Shown piece after piece: positions 5,835-10,242 of a DNA stretch of 10,242 bases (positions within the stretch are counted from its first letter, which is position 1; every line of letters starts with the position of its first letter). Source of the stretch: an uncultured Bacilli bacterium (lineage in GTDB: Bacteria; Bacillota_I; Bacilli_A; RF39; UBA660); the NCBI GenBank assembly GCA_944358565.1, contig CALVRK010000031.1, positions 1 through 10,242 of the forward strand, in the 5' to 3' direction. The notes beneath the pieces are model-generated. The model saw only the letters and a program-made list of their open reading frames with translations, was not told where the DNA came from and did no database searches. The translations under genes were made by a program, and so were the position numbers.

Positions 5835-5930
5835 TGCATAGAATAGTATTTCTATGCGGCTACTACTTACGAATAGATGTGAGTAGTTAACCAACCCCCT
5901 GAAGGAGCCTTTTATAGGCTCAATTTTAGT
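5835..5930 (+). ncRNA. Candidate structured RNA (RNA-B) upstream of csoR
   Basis: From the predicted start the RNA folds into three hairpins in series. The first is GCATAGAA / TTCTATGC (5836-5843 with 5850-5857). The second is ACTACTTAC / GTGAGTAGT (5862-5870 with 5879-5887, one G-U pair), possibly closed by GG-CC at 5858-5859 and 5891-5892. The third is GAGCCT / AGGCTC (5905-5910 with 5916-5921). Between the second and third lies ACCCCCTGAAGGA (5894-5906), apparently unpaired. It is identical to plus-strand 3625-3637 and so complementary to the terminator loop of RNA-A. The tail AATTTTAG makes the third hairpin only a weak terminator, so the RNA may be free-standing (about 95 nt) or read on into csoR as a leader. 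Not recognised as a known riboswitch. The 18-codon frame from ATG 5834 has no ribosome binding site. Confidence 0.55.
5905..5927 (+). terminator. Weak terminator-like hairpin at the end of RNA-B
   Basis: A 6-bp stem GAGCCT/AGGCTC with a five-base loop, then AATTTTA. The T-run is short and offset, so termination would be partial. The stem overlaps the last two bases of the 13-nt motif, so pairing of that motif could weaken it. Confidence 0.4.
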
Positions 5931-5941
5931 ATCACAGAATA

Positions 5942-5970
5942 TTGACAGACACTCCCTAGGGGTATATACT
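5942..5970 (+). promoter_or_regulatory. csoR promoter with embedded CsoR-type operator
   Basis: A perfect TTGACA (5942-5947), 17-bp spacer and TATACT (5965-5970). The spacer holds ACTCCCTAGGGGTATA (5951-5966), with the palindromic core CCCTAGGG. It matches the G/C-tract layout of known CsoR operators (TACCCC...GGGGTA type). A repressor there would occlude polymerase, so csoR is probably autoregulated and induced by Cu(I). The operator match is from memory of the family. Confidence 0.75.
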
Positions 5971-5985
5971 TAAAATGGTGATAGT

Positions 5986-6288
5986 ATGCAAGGTAGAGGG
6001 AAGAAAAAATGTCATAGTTTAAAATATCATAACGTTGAAGATAAAAAGAAAGTTTTAAAGAGATTAGCAATTATTGAAGGACAAATAAGAGGAATTTCAA
6101 ATATGGTTGATGAAGAAAGATATTGTAGTGATATCTTAATCCAAATAAGTTCTGCCGAAAATTCCTTGAAAAGTTTAGCCGATAGTATTTTAGAAAATCA
6201 TATGCGAACTTGCATGACTGATGAAATCAAAAAAGGAAATGAAAAAGTCATTGATGAAATTACAACTATACTAAAAAGAAATAGATAA
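5986..6288 (+). CDS. csoR: CsoR-family copper-sensing transcriptional repressor
   Basis: A 100-residue all-helical repressor of the CsoR/RcnR/FrmR family (DUF156), which binds DNA as a tetramer and releases it on binding Cu(I). The core VLKRLAIIEGQIRGISNMV (23-41) is the DNA-contact helix. The Cu(I) ligand set Cys47 (RYC), His72 and Cys76 (NHMRTC) is complete, in the x-C-H-C arrangement with Tyr46 and Glu91 at second-shell positions. This separates it from persulfide sensors (CstR, no His) and from formaldehyde or nickel sensors. The N-terminus KKKCHSLKYH has an extra Cys9 and His residues. There is no copA, copZ or other copper gene in the window, so its targets lie elsewhere, apart from itself. 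The predicted transcript start is only about 9 bases before the ATG, with a weak GGTGA as the ribosome site, so the message is nearly leaderless. Confidence 0.92.
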   Translation: MQGRGKKKCHSLKYHNVEDKKKVLKRLAIIEGQIRGISNMVDEERYCSDILIQISSAENSLKSLADSILENHMRTCMTDEIKKGNEKVIDEITTILKRNR

Positions 6289-6296
6289 GATAGTGT

Positions 6297-6325
6297 TTGT
6301 ATGAAATAAGCACCTCAGTTGTAAT
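6297..6325 (+). promoter_or_regulatory. Possible promoter of the B3/B4 domain gene
   Basis: TTGTAT (6297-6302), 17 bp, TGTAAT (6320-6325): a moderate match. The 67-bp gap after csoR has no terminator, so co-transcription with csoR is equally possible. Confidence 0.4.
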
Positions 6326-6355
6326 CAAAATTCTAAATATTAGAAAGGAGTAAAC

Positions 6356-7012
6356 ATGAATTTTAAAGTTGAACGAGAAGTCTTGGATTTAGGATTAAAA
6401 GTAGTAGGCATTTCTATTACAAATTTAGATAATAAGAATAAATCTAAAAAGTTTTTAAAATTTAAAGATAAAGCCTATAACGCTTTAAAAGAAAAATATA
6501 ATAATTTTGAAATTGAGACTGACTTAATTTTAAAAGGTTTTAATGAGCTGCACAAAAAAATTGGTCTTAAAAGGAAAAAAAACACTGCAATTAGTGAAAG
6601 CCTTCTTAAAAAATTTTTAAAAGATGAAACTTTGCCATCATCAAATAAACTTATAGAATTATGTAACATTGTTATCTTAGATTCTAGATTGTCGGTCGGA
6701 ATGCATGATATGGATAAAATAAATGGCGGGGTAACTTTGAAACAGGCTTCTAGCGATATATCTTATAATTTTTTAGAAGAAAGAACTATTAATAAAGGAC
6801 AGTACATCTATATAGATAACAACGATGTATTATATAGATTAGAAGTTAATCAAAATCCAAAAACAATTGTCAGCGAAAATACGACAAATATTTTTATAAC
6901 TATAGAAGGAAATGAAGCCACAAGTGCTGAATATATCATGGAAGTTGCTAGTGAAATCATTGATTTAATAACATCGTATTGTGGTGGTACCGCCAGCATA
7001 ATATATAAATAA
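6356..7012 (+). CDS. Stand-alone B3/B4 (tRNA-editing-like) domain protein
   Basis: This 218-residue protein matches the B3/B4 domain found in the beta subunit of phenylalanyl-tRNA synthetase, where it forms the editing site that removes Tyr from tRNA-Phe. Free-standing versions (COG3382 type) occur in many bacteria and have no settled function. The domain spans about 60-215. Visible conserved stretches are FNELHKKIGLKRKKN (62-76), SESLLKKFL, LPSSNKLIELCNIV (93-106), SVGMHDMDKINGGVTL (113-128), the GQYIYIDNNDVLYR strand pair (148-161), IFITIEGNEATS (179-190) and the closing ITSYCGGTAS (205-214). The first 60 residues are basic and helical. AAAGGAG at 6341-6350 precedes the ATG. Its place behind a copper sensor is unusual and may be coincidental. 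A role in clearing mischarged tRNA or binding RNA is inference from the fold. Confidence 0.85.
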   Translation: MNFKVEREVLDLGLKVVGISITNLDNKNKSKKFLKFKDKAYNALKEKYNNFEIETDLILKGFNELHKKIGLKRKKNTAISESLLKKFLKDETLPSSNKLIELCNIVILDSRLSVGMHDMDKINGGVTLKQASSDISYNFLEERTINKGQYIYIDNNDVLYRLEVNQNPKTIVSENTTNIFITIEGNEATSAEYIMEVASEIIDLITSYCGGTASIIYK

Positions 7013-7022
7013 AACAATAATC

Positions 7023-7096
7023 GACATTTTATATTTCTTTTAAAGTATATAATATTAAAAAACAAAAAATGTCAAAAAAAAGTAAAGTAATTGACA
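7023..7096. repeat. Repeated GACA/TGTC elements before the DUF1292 promoter
   Basis: GACATTTT (7023-7030) and AAAATGTC (7066-7073) are an 8-bp inverted repeat with a 35-base interior. TGTCAA (7070-7075) and TTGACA (7091-7096) form another, spaced 15 bp. No T-run follows, so these are not an obvious terminator. The TTGACA lacks a -10 at 17 bp. The rest of this AT-rich gap (7013-7100) shows nothing else. Confidence 0.35.
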
Positions 7097-7103
7097 AAAA
7101 AAG

Positions 7104-7132
7104 TTGTAAACTTAAAAGCGGTATGCTATAAT
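7104..7132 (+). promoter_or_regulatory. Extended -10 promoter of the DUF1292 / coiled-coil operon
   Basis: TTGTAA (7104-7109), 17 bp, TGC then a perfect TATAAT (7127-7132). The -35, spacer length and TATGC lead-in are the same as for the nfeD promoter at 9182-9210. Confidence 0.8.
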
Positions 7133-7156
7133 TAAAAATAGAATGGAGGGGTTTTG

Positions 7157-7420
7157 ATGGAAGAACTACAAAAACTCAAAGTAAAAAAATCAAATGGCGA
7201 AGAAAAAGAAGCTGAAGTATTACTATGCTTCCAATTAGAAAAAACTGGAAAGAAATACATTCTATATACTTTTAATGAAATTGATGGGAAAGATATGGAA
7301 ACAATCCATGCTTCAATTTTAAATGAAAACAAAAATGGATATCAATTAGACAAGATTCCAGAAGATGAATGGAAAGAAGTTAAAGAAGTAATGCGTGAAA
7401 TTATTAGAAACGAGGAGTGA
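7157..7420 (+). CDS. DUF1292 family protein (YrzB-like), 87 aa
   Basis: A small acidic cytosolic protein of the DUF1292 family. Members are widespread in Bacillota and have no known biochemical role. The family pattern is a two-part beta sheet and a closing helix: a charged N-terminal strand, then EAEVLLCFQLEKTGKKYILYTF (about 18-39), an acidic turn, TIHASILNENKNGYQLDKIP (about 49-68), and the amphipathic end DEWKEVKEVMREI. The ATG at 7157 is preferred over a TTG one codon upstream, because GGAGG at 7145-7149 then sits seven bases away. The stop TGA (7418-7420) is the only TGA stop in the window. The gene overlaps or nearly abuts the next one, whose ribosome site is in its last codons, so the two are translationally linked. 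This suggests a shared job with the coiled-coil protein. Confidence 0.82.
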   Translation: MEELQKLKVKKSNGEEKEAEVLLCFQLEKTGKKYILYTFNEIDGKDMETIHASILNENKNGYQLDKIPEDEWKEVKEVMREIIRNEE

Positions 7421-7425
7421 TTGAA

Positions 7426-9129
7426 ATGGCAGAAGCTACATTAAATGGTGAAAACCTAGTAAAATTAAGTAAAAAAATGACCAGCAAATTAAAAGGATTT
7501 CAAAAAAAGGTTGACAATGGTTTAACAAAAGTACCATATATTTTCGGAACTATTTTTGAAAAGTTTAAACTTCGCAAAGAAGAAAAATCAAAAGCTAAAG
7601 AAAAACTTGAAAAAGTAATTAAGGATACAAAATCTAAAAATGGTGAAACTAAAAAATCAACTGTTACAAAGGATTTGTCACAATCTGTAGATGCTAAAGA
7701 AATTATTCAAGCAATACAAAAACTCAATCCTAATGTCGAAATAAGTCTTGGCGATCCAAATCTTGATCCAGATTATTATGAATCATTTTATTGTTCAATT
7801 CCAGCTGAACAATTGATTTTACCAGATGGTTTTTACTATAATGAAAAAAATGGGGTAACGAATAAACATAATACAAAAACTGGTGAATATATAGGAATAC
7901 CAGTAAAACCAATGCCAAAGAAAAAGGAAATTAAACATGTAATTCCTTTTGGTGATCGCGTGGATGCATTTGTAAAGAGGTATGTTGAAGAAAATCAAAA
8001 GAAAAAAGCGCCTTCGAAATTAGCAGGAGGACATGAAGACGTTGCCAAAAAACGTTCAGCAGACAAAGAAGAAACAAAAAAAATTCAAGGAAAAAGAGTT
8101 GCAGATCTATTAAACGATAGGGCAAAAGAAAATACACCTGCACAACCAGAGACTGTAACAATTGAAACACAAGCCAAACCAAAGCCTAAAAAAAATAAGA
8201 AAGATTTAACCGATTTAACAATTTTTGATACGTATGCAGATTATAAATATGCATTTTTCTGGAATTACTATATTAATAAAAAAGAATTTGATTCAGTTCA
8301 ATTAGATGCTATTGCAAAACTTCAGGCAAAAACAGCTGACGTTAAATTTTATAGAACAATTCTTACCGAAAGCATATTTAATACCAAAAGATTTGAACAA
8401 TTAAAAGAAAAAGAAATCGATTCAATTAGAAAAGCCGAGGCAGAAAAGAATGCCCAACTTGATGCTGAAAGAGATGCTGCAATTCAAAAAGCAAAAGATG
8501 ATGCTCAGTCAACAATTGATACTCTTCAAGCTAAGTTGACAGAATCTAGAAGTAAAAACAGAGTTTTAACATCTAAATTAAAAGTCAACACTGAAGCTTT
8601 AGCTTCAATTGCCGAAATTTCTACAACTATCGGTGGTATCAAAGCCATTGATGAGGTGATCACCAAAGCCGATAAAAAATGTCAAGGAATTGATGACCGA
8701 GTTGAAAGAAAAGAAAAAAATAAAGATGATAAAGAAGAAAAATCAGCTATTGAATCAGATGTTGATAGAAGAATGAAATCTATCAATGAAAGTGTATACG
8801 GAAAAAAAGAAAAAACAGAAAGTGAATCAGTAGTGGCTAGTACAGTTCAAGATCCAACACAAAAAGAAGAACCTACTACTGAAACTGACAGTGCATCCTT
8901 AGTAAATGAATTAGCTAGTTATAATGACACCGAAATTGCATCTCCATCTATTTTTGATAATACAATTTCAGATCCAAAGGTTGAATTAGAAACAGTACCG
9001 CTCATCCCATCTTGGAAACTTGGATCAGTTGAAAGTCAAATGGCTACCAAAACATTAAGTGATGCAACAACTGCAGAATTCAATAAAATGGTAGAAGAAA
9101 ATAATAAATCACATGGAAGAACAAGATAA
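7426..9129 (+). CDS. Large charged coiled-coil protein of unknown function (567 aa)
   Basis: No family is recognised. There is no signal peptide or membrane helix, so it is probably cytosolic. Architecture by eye: a basic helical N-terminus (1-90, rich in Lys); a short globular-looking part with aromatic residues (about 115-190, including DPDYYESFYCSIPAEQLILP and GDRVDAFVKRYVEEN); a disordered Lys/Pro-rich linker (190-260); a second compact part, LTIFDTYADYKYAFFWNYYI (about 264-283) to 325; a coiled coil (about 325-390, RKAEAEKNAQLDAERDAAIQKAKDD); a short hydrophobic helix (394-415); and an acidic/Ser/Thr-rich tail to the C-terminal GRTR. GAGGAG at 7412-7417 favours the ATG at 7426; the GTG at 7417, overlapping the DUF1292 stop, is the alternative. 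A scaffold or filament role is conceivable but is inference only. It is followed by a terminator and is thus the last gene of a two-gene operon. Confidence 0.8.
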   Translation: MAEATLNGENLVKLSKKMTSKLKGFQKKVDNGLTKVPYIFGTIFEKFKLRKEEKSKAKEKLEKVIKDTKSKNGETKKSTVTKDLSQSVDAKEIIQAIQKLNPNVEISLGDPNLDPDYYESFYCSIPAEQLILPDGFYYNEKNGVTNKHNTKTGEYIGIPVKPMPKKKEIKHVIPFGDRVDAFVKRYVEENQKKKAPSKLAGGHEDVAKKRSADKEETKKIQGKRVADLLNDRAKENTPAQPETVTIETQAKPKPKKNKKDLTDLTIFDTYADYKYAFFWNYYINKKEFDSVQLDAIAKLQAKTADVKFYRTILTESIFNTKRFEQLKEKEIDSIRKAEAEKNAQLDAERDAAIQKAKDDAQSTIDTLQAKLTESRSKNRVLTSKLKVNTEALASIAEISTTIGGIKAIDEVITKADKKCQGIDDRVERKEKNKDDKEEKSAIESDVDRRMKSINESVYGKKEKTESESVVASTVQDPTQKEEPTTETDSASLVNELASYNDTEIASPSIFDNTISDPKVELETVPLIPSWKLGSVESQMATKTLSDATTAEFNKMVEENNKSHGRTR

Positions 9130-9136
9130 TAAATAA

Positions 9137-9148
9137 ATTTACGTAAAT
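9137..9148. repeat. 12-bp palindrome ATTTACGTAAAT
   Basis: A perfect palindrome between the coiled-coil gene and its terminator. It may be chance or a small protein-binding site. Confidence 0.25.
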
Positions 9149-9154
9149 ACTTTT

Positions 9155-9181
9155 AAGCATCGAAAACTATCGATGCTTTTA
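9155..9181 (+). terminator. Intrinsic terminator of the DUF1292 / coiled-coil operon
   Basis: AAGCATCGA (9155-9163) and TCGATGCTT (9170-9178) form a 9-bp stem with a six-base loop, followed by TTATT. Confidence 0.85.
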
Positions 9182-9210
9182 TTGTAATTTATGAGGTGCT
9201 ATGCTATACT
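9182..9210 (+). promoter_or_regulatory. Extended -10 promoter of the nfeD-SPFH operon
   Basis: TTGTAA (9182-9187), 17 bp, TGC then TATACT (9205-9210). The -35 box lies directly at the foot of the preceding terminator. Confidence 0.8.
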
Positions 9211-9232
9211 ATAGAAGTAGGAGGAGATAACT

Positions 9233-9661
9233 TTGGAACAATGGTTGATATGGCTAATTTTAGTTATTTTACTAGCTTTAATTGAAGTGGCAACTATTAA
9301 TTTAACAACAATATGGTTTGTCGTAAGTGGAATAATTGCCCTAATAGCCTCATTATTTATTGGTAATTATATAATTCAATTTGGGATCTTTGTCATTGTC
9401 GGAGTAATATTATTAATTACAACCAAACCATTTTTAACAAAATTCATAAAGCTACACAAAGTCAGAACAAATGTTGATAGAATTATTGGTATGATAGGGG
9501 TTGTTACCGAAAAAATAAGTAAAAACAAAGATGGAGAAGTTAAAGTTGATGGCAAGATATGGACAGCGTATGCAGATAATACTATAAAAAAAGGTGATTT
9601 GGTTAAGGTTTTAGAAATTAAAGGGGTAAAAATAAAAGTTGAGAAAGAAGGAAATAAATAA
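9233..9661 (+). CDS. NfeD-like membrane protein (short form)
   Basis: A 142-residue membrane protein of the NfeD family, short (NfeD1b/YuaF-like) type without the N-terminal ClpP-like protease domain. Three hydrophobic helices (about 4-24, 26-45 and 47-65) anchor it. The C-terminal part (about 80-139) is the NfeD OB fold, with TNVDRIIGMIGVVTEKI, then GEVKVDGKIWTAYADNTIKKGDLVKV and a final IKGVKIKVEK. The start is TTG at 9233, supported by AGGAGG at 9219-9224 eight bases upstream; the next in-frame Met is at residue 87, after all the membrane helices. NfeD proteins partner with SPFH/stomatin proteins in membrane microdomains. The downstream gene is exactly that partner and overlaps by one base (TAATG), so their translation is coupled. 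The protein has no catalytic motif. Confidence 0.92.
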   Translation: MEQWLIWLILVILLALIEVATINLTTIWFVVSGIIALIASLFIGNYIIQFGIFVIVGVILLITTKPFLTKFIKLHKVRTNVDRIIGMIGVVTEKISKNKDGEVKVDGKIWTAYADNTIKKGDLVKVLEIKGVKIKVEKEGNK

Positions 9662-10242
9662 TGTCAGTATTAATAATTATTTTAGTTTTAGTTTTAGTTA
9701 TAATTATACCAAGTGTTAAAATAGTACCACAATCAATGTGTTATATCATTGAAAGATTAGGTTCTTATTATGCAACTTGGACAAATGGACTTCATTTTAA
9801 AATACCTTTTATCGATCGATTTGCTAATGTCGGTGTAATCAGTTTAAAAGAAAAAGTTCAAGATTTCCCACCACAACCAGTTATTACCAAAGATAATGTT
9901 ACTATGCAAATAGATACGGTTGTATATTATCAAATAACTGATCCAAAACTATATACATATGGTGTTGAAAATCCAGTCAGAGCCATTGAAAACTTAACTG
10001 CAACAACCCTTAGAAATATAATTGGTGAGTTAGAATTAGACCAAACATTAACATCTAGAGATATTATTAATTCAAAAATGCGCTCGATCTTAGATGAAGC
10101 CACTAATCCATGGGGAATTAAAATTAATCGTGTCGAAGTTAAAAATATTTTACCACCTCATGATATCCAAGAAGCCATGGAAAAACAAATGCGAGCTGAA
10201 AGAGAGCGAAGAGAAAAAATCTTACAAGCTGAAGGTGAAAAA
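9661..10242 (+). CDS. SPFH/Band 7 (stomatin-like, slipin) protein, 3' end outside window
   Basis: The frame opens at ATG 9661 and stays open to the window end (194 codons; the family is usually 260-320). One N-terminal hydrophobic segment (2-17) is followed by the Band 7 domain: IVPQSMCYIIERLGSYYATWTNGL, then PFIDRF, DNVTMQIDTVVYYQITDP (78-95), NLTATTLRNIIGELELDQTLTSRDIIN (111-137) and WGIKINRVEVKNILPP. It then enters the charged coiled coil AMEKQMRAERERREKILQAEGEK, typical of the stomatin/QmcA branch rather than flotillin. Such proteins form large oligomeric cages at the membrane and organise microdomains or protease complexes. It is translationally coupled to the NfeD gene. No distinct ribosome site is needed, though GAAGGAAA lies at 9648-9656. 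Confidence 0.93.
   Translation, partial: MSVLIIILVLVLVIIIPSVKIVPQSMCYIIERLGSYYATWTNGLHFKIPFIDRFANVGVISLKEKVQDFPPQPVITKDNVTMQIDTVVYYQITDPKLYTYGVENPVRAIENLTATTLRNIIGELELDQTLTSRDIINSKMRSILDEATNPWGIKINRVEVKNILPPHDIQEAMEKQMRAERERREKILQAEGEK

Noticed and set aside
5834..5890. An 18-codon frame (ATG 5834 to TAA 5890) inside RNA-B, as a possible small toxin
   Set aside because: It begins at the predicted transcript start with no ribosome binding site. It has no clear hydrophobic helix, and the same bases are explained by two good hairpins.
6475..7332. Reverse-strand open frames opposite the B3/B4 and DUF1292 genes, and a similar one opposite ssb
   Set aside because: They are shadows of well-supported forward genes, without ribosome sites or recognisable protein features.
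7411..7420. TGA read as Trp (Mollicutes code)
   Set aside because: TGA ends the DUF1292 frame exactly where the next gene's ribosome site lies. Reading through gives only a few residues before TAA, and Trp is otherwise TGG.
7730..8182. Reverse-strand open frames opposite the coiled-coil gene
   Set aside because: They lack ribosome sites, and their composition (Leu/Phe/His-rich) is what the complement of a Lys/Glu/Gln-rich gene gives. The forward frame has a promoter, ribosome site and terminator.
1..10242. CRISPR array, tRNA, rRNA or insertion sequence
   Set aside because: No regularly spaced direct repeats, cloverleaf or rRNA sequence, transposase frame or terminal inverted repeats were seen.

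Overview
The window is AT-rich DNA, compactly organised, with strong AGGAGG-type ribosome binding sites and sigma-A-like promoters. The proteins (SufB, tail-less SSB, pyrimidine-nucleoside phosphorylase, RecG, CsoR, YrzB-like DUF1292, NfeD and an SPFH protein) point to a low-GC Bacillota, most likely of the Bacilli or a related uncultured gut lineage. The order is inference. TGA is used as a stop at 7418-7420 and Trp is TGG, so there is no sign of Mollicutes TGA recoding.

Layout. 1-621 is the 3' end of sufB (Fe-S assembly), followed by a small membrane-anchored protein (635-973) and a terminator. 1140-1469 is ssb with its own promoter; it converges on a small XRE regulator on the minus strand (1466-1669), and the two share a terminator. 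A second XRE regulator (1828-2199) diverges from the first. 2266-3534 is pyrimidine-nucleoside phosphorylase. 3783-5765 is recG. 5986-6288 is a CsoR-family copper sensor with an operator-like site inside its promoter. 6356-7012 is a stand-alone B3/B4 domain protein. 7157-7420 (DUF1292) and 7426-9129 (a 567-residue coiled-coil protein I do not recognise) form an operon. 9233-9661 (nfeD) overlaps the partial SPFH/stomatin-like gene from 9661 to the window end, the classical NfeD-stomatin pair.

The most interesting material is in the two longest intergenic gaps, on either side of recG. The gap at 3535-3782 encodes what looks like a compact ~100-nt small RNA on the minus strand (RNA-A). It has a consensus promoter, two hairpins, a C-rich linker and a strong intrinsic terminator. 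The gap at 5766-5985 encodes a plus-strand structured RNA (RNA-B) with a near-perfect promoter. The terminator loop of RNA-A is perfectly complementary, over 13 nt, to an apparently unpaired linker in RNA-B (ACCCCCTGAAGGA on the plus strand at both sites). This suggests either a trans-acting antisense RNA pair or a shared RNA element; no such pair is known to me.

Most other genes are housekeeping. Local regulation is legible in several places: operators lying between -35 and -10 for csoR and for the minus-strand XRE gene, and near-identical extended -10 promoters for the DUF1292 operon and the nfeD operon.
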